NCBI RefSeq assembly: GCF_007558815.1
Contig: NZ_VLTJ01000039.1
Span: forward strand, 248,001 to 312,000
Direction: 5' to 3'
From: Verticiella sediminum
Lineage (GTDB): Bacteria > Pseudomonadota > Gammaproteobacteria > Burkholderiales > Burkholderiaceae_B
DNA length: 64,000 bases
Under the pieces are notes generated by a model. That model searched no databases. It was given only the letters and a program-made list of their open reading frames with translations, and had not been told where the DNA came from. Position 1 is the first letter of the stretch, and every line of letters begins with the position of its first letter. The position numbers were made by a program, and so were the translations under genes. Shown in pieces: positions 43,849 to 53,582 of this stretch.

Positions 43849-46065
43849 ATGCTAGACAATCTCAATCCGCCGCAACGGGCGGCCGTCACGCTCGAGCCGC
43901 ATCGCCACGCTCTCGTCCTCGCCGGGGCGGGCAGCGGCAAGACCCGGGTGCTCACCACGCGCATGGCCTGGTTGCTGCGCAGCGGCCAGGCCACGCCGCA
44001 GTCGCTGCTGGCCGTCACCTTCACCAACAAGGCGGCGCGCGAGATGCTCACTCGCATGTCGGCCATGCTGCCGATCAACGCGCGCGGCATGTGGATCGGC
44101 ACTTTCCACGGGCTGTGCAACCGGATGCTGCGCGCGCATCATCGCGACGCCGGGCTGCCCGCGACCTTCCAGATCCTCGACGTGGCCGACCAGCTCGCTG
44201 CCATCAAGCGGCTCATGAAGGCGGCCAATATCGACGACGAGAAATACCCGCCGCGCCAGGTGCAGTCCTACATCAACAGCGCCAAGGAAGAAGGCCTGCG
44301 CGCCGCGGCCATGCAGGCCAACGACGCTTTCCACCGCCGCCTGGCCGAGATCTACGCCATGTACGAGGCGCAGTGCCAGCGCGAGGGCGTGGTCGACTTC
44401 GCCGAGCTGCTGCTGCGTTCGTACGAGCTGCTGCAGGGCAACGCCCCGGTGCGCGAGCACTACCAGCGCCGCTTTCGGCACATCCTGGTCGACGAATTCC
44501 AGGATACCAACACGCTGCAGTACCGCTGGCTGCGCATGCTCGCCGGCGGCGGCGCGGCGGTCTTCGCGGTGGGCGACGACGACCAGTCGATCTATGCCTT
44601 TCGCGGCGCCAACGTGGGCAACATGGCAGACTTCGAGCGCGACTTCGAGCATCCCGAAGTCATCCGCCTGGAGCAGAACTACCGCTCGCACGGCCACATC
44701 CTGGATGCGGCCAACGCCCTGATCGCCCACAACGACGGGCGCATGGGCAAGAACCTCTGGACCGACCGCGGCGAGGGCGAGCAGGTGCGGGTGGTCGAAT
44801 CGCTCTCCGACCAGGCCGAGGCGCAATGGGTGGTGAGCGAGATCCAGTCGCTGATCGCCGAGGGGCGCGCGCGCCGCGAGATCGCGCTGCTCTATCGCAG
44901 CAACGCGCAGTCGCGCGTGCTCGAGCACACGCTGTTCTCGGCCGGCATTCCCTACAAGGTGTACGGCGGCCTGCGCTTCTTCGAGCGCCAGGAGATCAAG
45001 CACGCGCTCGCCTACCTGCGCCTGATGGAGAATCCGCACGACGACACGGCCTTCATCCGCGTGGTCAACTTCCCGGCACGCGGCATCGGCGCGCGCACCC
45101 TGGAGAACCTGACCGACGCGGCGCAGGCCGGCGGCACCAGCCTGTATGGCGCGGTCGGCCGTGTGGCCGGCAAGGGCGGGGCCAACCTCGCCCAGTTCGT
45201 CGCGCTGATCGACCGCATGCGCTTCGAGACGCAGAACCTGCCGCTCACCGAGGTGGTCGCGCACGTGACCGCCGAAAGCGGCCTCAGCGCGCACTACAAG
45301 GCCGAGAAGGAGGGTGCCGAGCGCCTGGAGAACCTGGACGAACTGGTCAACGCCGCGGCCGCCTTCGATGGCGAGACCGTGATGCCCGAAGACGGCGCGG
45401 ATGCGCTGCTGGCGCTGGCGGCCTTCCTGTCCCACGCCGCGCTCGAGGCGGGCGACAACCAGGCGGCCGACGGCCAGGACGCGGTCCAGCTCATGACCAT
45501 CCACGCCGCCAAGGGCCTGGAGTTCGAGGCGGTATTCGTGACCGGGCTCGAGGAGGGCCTGTTCCCGCACGAGAACAGCGTCCTCGAGCAGGCCGGCCTG
45601 GAGGAAGAACGCCGCCTCATGTATGTCGCGATCACGCGGGCGCGCGAACGCCTCTACCTGAGTTTCGCCCAGACGCGCATGCTGCACGGGCAGACGCGCT
45701 ACCCGATGCGCTCGCGCTTTCTGGACGAGCTGCCGGCGCAGACCCTGAAGTGGGTCACCCCCAAGGTGTCGCGTGTGGACGCGGCGAGCTACGACCGGGC
45801 CTCGGCCTGGCGCGATTCCGCCTGGCCCGAACGTGCCCGGCCGGCCCCGGTGAGCCAGGGCTATGCGGGCGCCAGCGCCAGTCAGGGCGTGGAGGTCGGC
45901 GGCCGGCATTTCCGCATCGGACAGACCGTGTCGCATGCCCGCTTCGGCGAGGGCGTGATCCTTGCCCTGCAGGGCTCGGGCCCACAGGCGCAGGCGCAGA
46001 TCCGCTTCGCCTCGGCCGGCACCAAGACGCTCGCCCTGGGCGTGGCCAAGCTCGAGACGGCCTGA
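43849..46065 (+). CDS. uvrD: UvrD/Rep/PcrA-type DNA helicase II
   Basis: 738 residues. Superfamily 1 motifs in order: Q motif LNPPQRAAV, Walker A LAGAGSGKTRVLTTR (Lys31), TFTNKAAREM, GTFHGLCNRMLR, Walker B VDEFQDTNTLQYRWL, GDDDQSIYAFRGANVGNM, RLEQNYRSHGHIL, LLYRSNAQSRVLE, LMTIHAAKGLEFEAVFVTGL and YVAITRARERLYLSF. The C-terminus (GQTVSHARFGEGVILAL) is the PcrA/UvrD tail. A 3'-5' helicase in nucleotide-excision and mismatch repair. Rep is less likely given the tail. Confidence 0.93.
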   Translation: MLDNLNPPQRAAVTLEPHRHALVLAGAGSGKTRVLTTRMAWLLRSGQATPQSLLAVTFTNKAAREMLTRMSAMLPINARGMWIGTFHGLCNRMLRAHHRDAGLPATFQILDVADQLAAIKRLMKAANIDDEKYPPRQVQSYINSAKEEGLRAAAMQANDAFHRRLAEIYAMYEAQCQREGVVDFAELLLRSYELLQGNAPVREHYQRRFRHILVDEFQDTNTLQYRWLRMLAGGGAAVFAVGDDDQSIYAFRGANVGNMADFERDFEHPEVIRLEQNYRSHGHILDAANALIAHNDGRMGKNLWTDRGEGEQVRVVESLSDQAEAQWVVSEIQSLIAEGRARREIALLYRSNAQSRVLEHTLFSAGIPYKVYGGLRFFERQEIKHALAYLRLMENPHDDTAFIRVVNFPARGIGARTLENLTDAAQAGGTSLYGAVGRVAGKGGANLAQFVALIDRMRFETQNLPLTEVVAHVTAESGLSAHYKAEKEGAERLENLDELVNAAAAFDGETVMPEDGADALLALAAFLSHAALEAGDNQAADGQDAVQLMTIHAAKGLEFEAVFVTGLEEGLFPHENSVLEQAGLEEERRLMYVAITRARERLYLSFAQTRMLHGQTRYPMRSRFLDELPAQTLKWVTPKVSRVDAASYDRASAWRDSAWPERARPAPVSQGYAGASASQGVEVGGRHFRIGQTVSHARFGEGVILALQGSGPQAQAQIRFASAGTKTLALGVAKLETA

Positions 46066-46070
46066 TCCAC

Positions 46071-46111
46071 GGCCCTCGGGCGCGGCGCCCGGCACCGTGC
46101 CCGAGGGGGCC
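46071..46111. terminator. GC hairpin between convergent uvrD and ggt
   Basis: GGCCCTCGGGC (46071-46081) pairs with GCCCGAGGGGGCC (46099-46111) apart from a 2-nt bulge. It lies 5 bp after the uvrD stop and 13 bp after the ggt stop on the other strand. No U-tract, so a bidirectional terminator is only probable. Confidence 0.45.
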
Positions 46112-46124
46112 TCTGCGCAAAGGC

Positions 46125-48113
46125 TCAGGTCGCGCCGTTGCCCAGCGTCAGGCCTTCGCGGCGCGGATCGGCGCCGCCCTCCAGCAGCATCGAGCCATCG
46201 CGCTCGACGCGCATGATCGTCGAGATGCCGCTCGATTGCGCCGAGGTGGACACGGTGTGCCCCAGTGCCCGCAGGCCCTGCACCAGTTGCGTCAGGTCCA
46301 GCGTCGTATTGGCGCCGTCGACGCTGGTGCTCGGGCTGTTGGCCGAACCGAAGTTCACCAGCGACGCGGCCTGCTGGGCATCGAGGTTCCAGTCCAGCGC
46401 GCCGACCAGCGTCTTGACCACATACTGGATGATCGTGCCGCCGCCGGGCGAACCGGTGGCCATCACGAACGCGTCGGGGCCGTCGCCGCGAAAGACCAGG
46501 GTCGGCGCCATGGTGCTGCGCGGGCGCTTGCCGGGCGCAACCCGGTTGGCGATCGGCGTTCCCCGGGCGTCCACCGGCGTGCTGGAGAAGTCGGTGAGCT
46601 GGTTGGTGAGCAGAAAGCCCTCGACCATGTGGAACGAACCCATGCTGGATTCCACGGTGGAGGTCATGGACACCGCGTTGCCGTAGGCATCGACGATGGA
46701 GAAGTGCGTGGTGCCGTGCTCGGGTGTGCGGTCGATGCCCAGCGGCACGTCGCCCAGATCGCCCGGCGGTGCCGTGCCCAGGCTGGTGTTCAGGTCGATC
46801 ATGCCGGCGCGCGACTTCAGGTAGGCCGGGTCGAGCAGGGTGGCGACGCCCTGGCCCGGCAGCGGCACGAAATCGGTGTCGGCGACGTACTTGTCGCGAT
46901 CGGCATAGGCCAGGCGCTCGGCCTCGGCCACCAGGTGCACGCCGACCACGTTGGGGATGCCGCCCTCGTTGGCGGGGTCGGTCGGCGCATAGCGCGCCAG
47001 GTCGAAGTGCGCCAGCATACCCAGCGTCTGTGCCACCGCGATCCCGCCCGAAGAGGGCGGCGCCATGGTGCACACGTAGTACACGCGATACCCGATGCAG
47101 ACAGGTTCGCGCTTCTTCGGGCGGTAGTCGGCGAGGTCGCGCAGCGTCATCAGGCTGGGCGTGATCGGCGTGCGCGCCGCATCGTCGCCCACCGACTGGC
47201 CGGCCTTGGCGACGATGGCCTGGGCGAGCGGGCCGGTGTGCAAGGCGTCGGCGCTGCCCTGGGCAAGGGCGCGCAGGCTGCGTGCGTAGGCCGGGTTGGT
47301 CATGGTCTCGCCCGCGGCGCGGGGCGTGCCGTCCGGATGGAAGAAGGTCGCCATGGCCTCGGCGTCCAGCGCGAAGTTGGCGGCGTTGCTCGCGATCGCG
47401 CTCGCCATGCGCGAGGGAATCTGAAAGCCATCGTCGGCGAGCCGGACCCCGTCGTCGAACAGCGCGCTCCACGCGAGCCTGCCATGTTCCTCATGGGCCA
47501 GCTCGAGCATGCGCATCACGCCCGGCACGCCGATCGAGCGGCCGCTGCGCCGTGCCGAGGGCACGGGCGCGGGCGAGCCGGGGTCGTCCTGCACCTGGCG
47601 CGCGAGGTAGTAGCCATTGGCCGCCGCCGGCGCGCTCTCGCGCCCATCGTAGGCGGTCACGGTGCGTTTGGCGGCGTCGTAGTACATCATGAAGGCACTG
47701 CCGGCGATGGTGCTCGACTGCGGCTCGACCAGGCCGAGCACGGCCTGCACCGCGACCGCGGCGTCGACCGCGCTGCCGCCTGCGCGCAGCACGTCGCAGC
47801 CCGCCTTGCTGGCGAGCGGCGTGGCGCTCACGACCATGTACCGGCTCGCCTGCTTCGCCTGGCTGCCCAGACGATAGCCGGACGCCGGCTCCGGCGCAGC
47901 CGGATCACCCTGGACGCCCGAGCCGACCACGACCGAGGCGCCATCCGTCGCGCGTATCGAACAGCTCGCCGGATCGGTGTCGATCGCGAGCTGCGGGCCG
48001 GAGGCGCCGGGCGAGCCCAGGCCGCCGGGCCCGTCGGAGCCGCTGCTGCAGCTCGCCAGGAACACCGTCAAGGCAAGGGGTATGAATCGCCAGCTACGCT
48101 TGGGTATGGTCAT
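46125..48113 (-). CDS. ggt: Gamma-glutamyltransferase, lipoprotein form
   Basis: 662 residues from ATG 48113 (GGAG 6 nt upstream). Lipobox LASC near residue 21, then a Gly/Ser/Pro linker (GSDGPGGLGSPGASGP) before the catalytic domain. The large-subunit core (GCDVLRAGGSAVDAAVAVQA; MMYYDAAKRTVTAYDGRESA) is followed by the autoprocessing site GTTHFS, where Thr468 should become the N-terminal nucleophile, then GSPGGGTIIQYVVKTL. It cleaves gamma-glutamyl bonds such as glutathione in the periplasm. Lipid anchoring is inferred from the lipobox. Confidence 0.93.
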   Translation of the reverse strand: MTIPKRSWRFIPLALTVFLASCSSGSDGPGGLGSPGASGPQLAIDTDPASCSIRATDGASVVVGSGVQGDPAAPEPASGYRLGSQAKQASRYMVVSATPLASKAGCDVLRAGGSAVDAAVAVQAVLGLVEPQSSTIAGSAFMMYYDAAKRTVTAYDGRESAPAAANGYYLARQVQDDPGSPAPVPSARRSGRSIGVPGVMRMLELAHEEHGRLAWSALFDDGVRLADDGFQIPSRMASAIASNAANFALDAEAMATFFHPDGTPRAAGETMTNPAYARSLRALAQGSADALHTGPLAQAIVAKAGQSVGDDAARTPITPSLMTLRDLADYRPKKREPVCIGYRVYYVCTMAPPSSGGIAVAQTLGMLAHFDLARYAPTDPANEGGIPNVVGVHLVAEAERLAYADRDKYVADTDFVPLPGQGVATLLDPAYLKSRAGMIDLNTSLGTAPPGDLGDVPLGIDRTPEHGTTHFSIVDAYGNAVSMTSTVESSMGSFHMVEGFLLTNQLTDFSSTPVDARGTPIANRVAPGKRPRSTMAPTLVFRGDGPDAFVMATGSPGGGTIIQYVVKTLVGALDWNLDAQQAASLVNFGSANSPSTSVDGANTTLDLTQLVQGLRALGHTVSTSAQSSGISTIMRVERDGSMLLEGGADPRREGLTLGNGAT

Positions 48114-48217
48114 CCTCGGCTCCGGATAGGCCTCGTTCAACGGATGGCGCGCGCCGCACGCGCAAGCCTCGCCCACACCCTGGCGCCACACCGAAGCTGC
48201 ACTGGCGGCGATCGGGC

Positions 48218-48988
48218 TCAGGGCTCGCCGAACACCGTGGTGTAGGTGGGGTAGAAGCTGCAGTACAACCCCGCCGCGAGGGCGAAGTTCAGGGGCATCT
48301 GCAGAATGCCGACGAACTCGCCCGGCAGCCCGATGCCGCTCAGCAACCGTGCGAAGAGCTCCAGGGCGAGCAGCAGGACGGCCCAGACCAGCCCGTACAG
48401 GACGAACGCCCCCTTGTTGCGCCAGCACGCGATGCCCGAGAAGAACATCGCCTTGCGCAGGTCCATGTCGTGCCAGGCGATCAGCACGGGAGCGTGCCAG
48501 AACAGGGCGGCGATCAGCAGGTAGAGCACGCCGAAGATCGCGAGCGGCATCTGCAGCGCCGCGAAGAACGGCGCCATGTCGGCGCTCGGGCCCGTGACGT
48601 CGACCGCCTGCGCCGCTTCGGCGATGCTGCCGAGAAACGGCACGAAGGCGAGCAGGCCCGCGAGGAGCACACTCGCCACGTACACCGCCCCGGCGACGAG
48701 CAGCGGACGCACCTTGCCGCTGTTGCGCCAGGCCTGCACCAGGCCCAGCACCTTGACCGGCGTGCCGTTCTCGATCTGGCGGCAGGCATGCAGGGTCATC
48801 ATGGTGATGCTGGGCATCAGCACGACGAACATCACCGGGCCGATGGGCACCATCAGGCTGGCGAGCAGCACCACCAGGCCGATCGCGAGGGCCCAGGTGA
48901 ACATGGCGATCGGCTGGCGGCGGAACAGGCGAAAGCCGTCCCGCACCCAGTACCAGCCCGCGAGCGGGGTCAGCGACTTGGCTTGCAT
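48218..48988 (-). CDS. BPSS1780-family membrane protein
   Basis: 256 residues beginning MQAKSLTPLAGWYWVRDGFR, the usual start of this Burkholderiales family. Six hydrophobic stretches, for example MFTWALAIGLVVLLASLMVP and FVLYGLVWAVLLLALELFAR, with the loop APVLIAWHDMDLRKAMFFSG. No function is known. It follows thrB after 4 bp and is probably cotranscribed with it. Confidence 0.85.
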   Translation of the reverse strand: MQAKSLTPLAGWYWVRDGFRLFRRQPIAMFTWALAIGLVVLLASLMVPIGPVMFVVLMPSITMMTLHACRQIENGTPVKVLGLVQAWRNSGKVRPLLVAGAVYVASVLLAGLLAFVPFLGSIAEAAQAVDVTGPSADMAPFFAALQMPLAIFGVLYLLIAALFWHAPVLIAWHDMDLRKAMFFSGIACWRNKGAFVLYGLVWAVLLLALELFARLLSGIGLPGEFVGILQMPLNFALAAGLYCSFYPTYTTVFGEP

Positions 48989-48992
48989 CGGT

Positions 48993-49976
48993 TCAGGCCT
49001 CCGCCACGCCGGGCAGCGCCGGCCCGGCCGCCGCGCGGCGCAGGCGCAGGATGCGCTCGAAGTGTCCAGGGTCGTGCGGCTTGAGGGTCTGCGCGCTGCG
49101 CGGCAGATGGAAGTCGTACAGGCGCGACACCCAGAAGCGCAGTGCCGCCGCGCGCAGCATCATCGGCCAGGCGCGGCGTTCGGCGTCCGAGAACGGGCGG
49201 GCGGCGTGATAGGCGTCGAGCCAGGCGTGCAGCAGCTCGGGCACGAAAGCCCCCGTCTCGCGCACGATGCACCAGTCGTTCGCCGCTACGGCCACGTCGA
49301 ACAGCCAGGTGTCGCAGCCGGCGAAATAGAAGTCGATGATGCCGCCCATGATCGGCGTCTCGCTGGTGCCGGCAAAGAGCACGTTGTCGCGGAACAGATC
49401 GCAGTGCACCGGGCCGCGCACCAGCGCCGCATAGTCCGCGCTGGCCGCGAAGGCTTCCTGCGCGGCCAGTTCGTCCTGCACCAGCGCGCCTTGCTCGGCC
49501 GACAGGAAAGGCAGGACCTGCGGAATGGTCTCGCGCCACCAGGCCAGGCCGCGCAGGTTGGCCTGCTCGAGCGTGAAGTCGCGCGCCGCGAGATGGGCCG
49601 CGGCCTGCGTGCGCGCAGCCACACTGCAGTGCGCCGGCCCGGGCGCGGGCTCGTATCCCCCGGCCAGGCGCGTGACGATGGCGCTGGGCTTGCCGTGCAG
49701 CGCGCCGATGCGGCTGCCGTCGCGGCGCAGTTGCGGGCTCGGCACAGGCACACCGTGTCCGGCCAGATGCGCCATCAGCTCGATGTAGAACGGCAACTGC
49801 GTGAAATCCAGCTTCTCGAAGAGGGTGAGGACGAACTCGCCCCGCGTGGTGTTCAGGAAATAGTTGGTGTTCTCGATGCCGGCGGTGATGCCGCGCAGCG
49901 ATACCAGCTCGCCCAGCGAATACTCGGCGAGCAGCGCGCTCGCATCGGCGTCGGAAACGGGGGTGAATACGGCCAT
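48993..49976 (-). CDS. thrB: Homoserine kinase, Pseudomonas-type (ThrB/APH fold)
   Basis: 327 residues. APH-like kinase: N-terminal [20 protein letters not shown], then [20 protein letters not shown]; catalytic loop [14 protein letters not shown] with the active Asp and Mg-binding Asn; [20 protein letters not shown] holds the Asp of the metal-binding segment. It phosphorylates homoserine for ThrC and is unrelated to the GHMP-type kinase of E. coli. It completes the threonine pathway with hom-thrC, 23 kb away on the other strand. Confidence 0.93.
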   Translation of the reverse strand: MAVFTPVSDADASALLAEYSLGELVSLRGITAGIENTNYFLNTTRGEFVLTLFEKLDFTQLPFYIELMAHLAGHGVPVPSPQLRRDGSRIGALHGKPSAIVTRLAGGYEPAPGPAHCSVAARTQAAAHLAARDFTLEQANLRGLAWWRETIPQVLPFLSAEQGALVQDELAAQEAFAASADYAALVRGPVHCDLFRDNVLFAGTSETPIMGGIIDFYFAGCDTWLFDVAVAANDWCIVRETGAFVPELLHAWLDAYHAARPFSDAERRAWPMMLRAAALRFWVSRLYDFHLPRSAQTLKPHDPGHFERILRLRRAAAGPALPGVAEA

Positions 49977-49991
49977 GGGAAGAGGAAAGGA

Positions 49992-50813
49992 TTACAGCGA
50001 GACCAACTGGGTGTCCTGGGCGCTCAGGTCGAAACCGTCGTGCTCGTAGAAGTCGAAGATGGCCTCGACGACGCGCTCGGGCTCGTCGATGACCTGCATC
50101 AAGTCGATGTCTTCGGGATTGATCAGGCCGGCCGCCCTCAACTGGGCGCGTATCCAGTCGAGCAGGCCCTGCCAGAATTCGCTGCCGACGAGGATGATCG
50201 GCATCTTGCGGCTCTTGCCGGTCTGTATGAGCGTGAGCGCCTCGAAGAGTTCGTCCATGGTGCCGAAGCCGCCCGGCATGACCACGTAGGCCGAGGTGAA
50301 CTTCATGAACGCCACCTTGCGCGGGAAGAAGTGGCGGAACCACAGGCTGATGTTCTGGTGCGGATTGGAGTGCTGCTCGTGCGGGATCTCGATGTTCAGC
50401 CCGATGCTGGGGCTGGGCCCGGCGTGCGCCCCTTTGTTGCAGGCTTCCATGAGTCCCGGGCCGCCGCCCGAGATCACCGAGAAACCCGCTTCGGAGAGCA
50501 GGCGGCCGATGCGCTCGGTCTTTTCGTAGTAGGGGGTGCCGGGCTTGATGCGGGCGCTGCCGAACAGGCTGACCGCAGGGCGCACCTGGGCCAGCTTTTC
50601 GGACGCCTCATAGAACTCTGACATAATCCCCAGCAGGTGCCACGACTCGCGCGCCTTCATGGCGCTGGCGCGTTCCTCGTCGACGATGTCCCGCAGGCCG
50701 GGTACGCGCACCGCGTTCTTGGCTGCGATACGCTCTTGACGCGCCTCGGACTGCCGGGCGTCCTGGAGCGCCGGTCCTTCGTGCACCGCCCCCGATTGCT
50801 GACGTGTTTCCAT
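49992..50813 (-). CDS. LOG-family protein (TIGR00730; putative nucleoside-monophosphate phosphoribohydrolase)
   Basis: 273 residues if started at ATG 50813; ATGs at 50660 and 50624 give shorter forms. The Rossmann core is certain: RPAVSLFGSARIKPGTPYYE, SVISGGGPGLMEACNKGAHA, NIEIPHEQHSNPHQNISLWF, and the PGGFGTMDELFEALTLIQTG motif. The N-terminal extension (ERASAMKARESWHLLGI) resembles that of other Burkholderiales members, which argues for a longer product. LOG enzymes release cytokinin-like bases or act on nucleotides. ATG 50813 directly abuts the polA ATG. Confidence 0.85.
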   Translation of the reverse strand: METRQQSGAVHEGPALQDARQSEARQERIAAKNAVRVPGLRDIVDEERASAMKARESWHLLGIMSEFYEASEKLAQVRPAVSLFGSARIKPGTPYYEKTERIGRLLSEAGFSVISGGGPGLMEACNKGAHAGPSPSIGLNIEIPHEQHSNPHQNISLWFRHFFPRKVAFMKFTSAYVVMPGGFGTMDELFEALTLIQTGKSRKMPIILVGSEFWQGLLDWIRAQLRAAGLINPEDIDLMQVIDEPERVVEAIFDFYEHDGFDLSAQDTQLVSL

Positions 50814-53582
50814 ATGAAAAAAACCCTGTTGCTGGTGGATGGTTCCAGCTATTTGTACCGTGCCTACCATGCCATGCCGGACATGCGCAACGCCGCGGGC
50901 GAGCCTACCGGCGCGCTCTATGGCGTCATCAACATGATGCGCAAGCTGGCGCAAGATCATAAGGCAGACTGGCTGGCCTGCGTTTTCGACGCGCGCGGCG
51001 CCACCTTCAGGGATGAACTGTACCCCGAATACAAGGCCAACCGGGCCGCCATGCCCGAGGATCTCGCGCGCCAGATCGAGCCGATCCACAAGGCCATCCG
51101 CGCGCTGGGCTGGCCCGTGCTCGCAGTGGACGGCGTCGAGGCCGACGACGTCATCGGCACGCTTGCGGTGCAGGCCACTGCGCAGGGCGCGCATACCATC
51201 GTCTCGACCGGCGACAAGGATCTCGCGCAACTGGTCAACGAGAACGTCACGCTGATCAACACCATGAGCGGCGAGACCCTGGACGTGGCCGGCGTGAACG
51301 CCAAGTTCGGCGTGCCGCCCGAGCGCATCATCGACTACCTGATGCTGGTCGGCGACACGGTCGACAACATCCCGGGCGTCAACAAAGTGGGCCCCAAGAC
51401 CGCCGTCAAGTGGCTCACCCAGTACGGCGACATCGAGGGCCTCGTCGCCCACGCCGACGAAGTGAAGGGCGTGGCGGGCAACAACCTGCGCGAGGCGGTG
51501 CCCAACTTCGGGTTGTCGCGCGAGCTCATCACCGTGAAGACCGATTGCGACCTGGCCACCCACGTGCCGAGCCTGGATGCCCTGGCCCCGCGCGAGACCG
51601 ATCGCGATACGCTGCTCGAACTCTACGAACACTACGGCTTTCGCAGTTGGCTGCGCGAACTCACCGGCGACCCGAACCGCGTACCGGCCGGCGATGCGCG
51701 CGTGCGCGTCGCGGCGGTGGCCCGTGACGAGGCGGGCGGCCAGGCGCCGGCGCCTGCGGCGGAATCCGCCGAGTTCGACTATCGCACCATCTCGGACTGG
51801 GCCGCCTTCGACGACTGGATGGAGCGCGTCGCCAAGGCCGAACTGGTGGCCCTGGACACCGAGACCGCGGGCGGGCTGCTCGGCATGCAGACGCGCCTGG
51901 TCGGCATCTCGATGGCGACCGCGCCCGGCGTGGCCTGCTACATCCCGCTGGCGCATCGCCATCCGGACGTGGACCCGGGCGCGCAACTGCCGATGTCCGA
52001 GGTGCTGGCGCGCCTGAAGCCCTGGCTCGAGAACGACAACGCGCCCAAGCTGCTGCATCACGCCAAGTTCGACACCCACGCCTTCGCCAACAGCGGCATC
52101 GCGCTGCGTGGCGTCAGGCACGACACCATGCTCCAGGCGTATGTGCTGGAGTCGCACCGCAACGTCTCGCTGCAGGATCTCGCCCAGCGCTGGCTGGGCC
52201 GCACCGGCGTCACCTACGAATCCCTGTGCGGCAAGGGCGTCAACCAGATCGGCTTCGACGAAGTCGCGATCGACATCGCCAGCCACTATGCCGCCGAGGA
52301 CGCCGACTTCACCCTGCAGTTGCACCACGTGCTGTATCCGCAGGTGCAGGAGAACGCAGGGCTCGCCCGCACCTACGACCTGGAGATGCAGGTCTCGCCG
52401 GTGCTTTGCACCATCGAGCGCAACGGCGTGGGCATCGACGCCGCGGAGCTCGCCCGGCAGAGCCAGGCGCTGGGCCAGAAGATGCTCGACCTGGAACAGA
52501 AGGCCTATGAGATGGCGGGCCAGCCGTTCAACCTGAATTCGCCCAAGCAGCTCGGCGAGATCCTGTTCGCGCGCATGGGCATTCCGGTGGTGCGCAAGAC
52601 GGCGAGCGGCGCGCCCTCCACCGACGAGGACGTGCTCACCAAGCTCGCGCTGGACTACCCGCTGCCGCAAGTGCTGCTGGAATACCGCGGCGTGTCCAAG
52701 CTCAAGTCCACGTACACCGACAAGCTGCCGCGCATGATCCTGCCCGCCACCGGGCGGGTGCACACCTCGTATTCCCAGGCGGCGGTCGTCACCGGGCGGC
52801 TTGCCTCGAGCGATCCCAACCTGCAGAACATCCCCGTGCGCACGGCCGAGGGCCGGCGCGTACGCGCCGCCTTCATTGCCGCGCCGGGCCACACCATCGT
52901 GTCGGCCGACTACTCGCAGATCGAACTGCGCGTGATGGCGCACATCGCCGACGACGCCAACCTGCAGCGCGCCTTCGCAGCCGGCGACGACGTGCACCGC
53001 GCCACCGCCGCCGAGGTCTTCAACGTGGCGCAGGCCGAAGTCACCGCCGACCAGCGCCGCGCCGCCAAGACCATCAACTTCGGCCTGATGTACGGCATGA
53101 GCGCCTTCGGCCTGGCCGCCAACCTGGGCATCACCCGCGATGCCGCCCAGGTCTACATCGACCGCTATTTCGCCCGCTATCCGGGCGTGGCCTTGTATAT
53201 GCAGGAAATCCGCGAGCAGGCGCGCGATCTCGGCTATGTCGAGACCGTGTTCGGTCGCCGCCTCTGGCTGCCGGAGATCCGCGGCGGCAGCGGCCCGCGC
53301 CGCGCAGCGGCGGAGCGGGCCGCGATCAACGCCCCGATGCAGGGCACGGCCGCCGACCTCATCAAGCTCGCCATGGTTGCCGTGCAGCGCTGGCTGGAAA
53401 CCGAGGGCGCGCGCTCGCGCCTGGTCATGCAGGTGCACGACGAATTGGTGCTCGAAGCCGTCGACGACGAACTCGACACCGTGAGACGGCACGTGCCGGA
53501 CCTGATGTGCACCGTCGCCGAACTCAAGGTACCGCTCGTCGCGGAAGTGGGAGCGGGGAGGAACTGGGAAGAGGCGCATTGA
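50814..53582 (+). CDS. polA: DNA polymerase I
   Basis: 922 residues from ATG 50814. 5' nuclease domain: KKTLLLVDGSSYLYRAYHAM, GVEADDVIGTLAVQAT, VGDTVDNIPGVNKVGPKTA. Proofreading domain is active-looking: ALDTETAG with Asp348 and Glu350, HHAKFDTHAFA. Polymerase motif A SADYSQIELRV (Asp699), motif B RRAAKTINFGLMYGMSAFG and motif C QVHDELVLEA (Asp876); the 177-residue A-to-C spacing equals that of E. coli. It removes primers and fills repair gaps. No ribosome binding site is evident before the start. Confidence 0.97.
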   Translation: MKKTLLLVDGSSYLYRAYHAMPDMRNAAGEPTGALYGVINMMRKLAQDHKADWLACVFDARGATFRDELYPEYKANRAAMPEDLARQIEPIHKAIRALGWPVLAVDGVEADDVIGTLAVQATAQGAHTIVSTGDKDLAQLVNENVTLINTMSGETLDVAGVNAKFGVPPERIIDYLMLVGDTVDNIPGVNKVGPKTAVKWLTQYGDIEGLVAHADEVKGVAGNNLREAVPNFGLSRELITVKTDCDLATHVPSLDALAPRETDRDTLLELYEHYGFRSWLRELTGDPNRVPAGDARVRVAAVARDEAGGQAPAPAAESAEFDYRTISDWAAFDDWMERVAKAELVALDTETAGGLLGMQTRLVGISMATAPGVACYIPLAHRHPDVDPGAQLPMSEVLARLKPWLENDNAPKLLHHAKFDTHAFANSGIALRGVRHDTMLQAYVLESHRNVSLQDLAQRWLGRTGVTYESLCGKGVNQIGFDEVAIDIASHYAAEDADFTLQLHHVLYPQVQENAGLARTYDLEMQVSPVLCTIERNGVGIDAAELARQSQALGQKMLDLEQKAYEMAGQPFNLNSPKQLGEILFARMGIPVVRKTASGAPSTDEDVLTKLALDYPLPQVLLEYRGVSKLKSTYTDKLPRMILPATGRVHTSYSQAAVVTGRLASSDPNLQNIPVRTAEGRRVRAAFIAAPGHTIVSADYSQIELRVMAHIADDANLQRAFAAGDDVHRATAAEVFNVAQAEVTADQRRAAKTINFGLMYGMSAFGLAANLGITRDAAQVYIDRYFARYPGVALYMQEIREQARDLGYVETVFGRRLWLPEIRGGSGPRRAAAERAAINAPMQGTAADLIKLAMVAVQRWLETEGARSRLVMQVHDELVLEAVDDELDTVRRHVPDLMCTVAELKVPLVAEVGAGRNWEEAH

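Noticed and set aside
43852-47472. 1206-residue open frame on the minus strand opposite uvrD
   Set aside because: It runs antisense to a complete UvrD helicase and has Arg/Gly/His-rich composition typical of shadow frames in high-GC DNA. The real ggt gene uses another frame in the 46-48 kb part.
44091-48245. 1384-residue open frame on the plus strand
   Set aside because: It is an off-frame shadow of uvrD continuing as antisense of ggt, with no family motifs.
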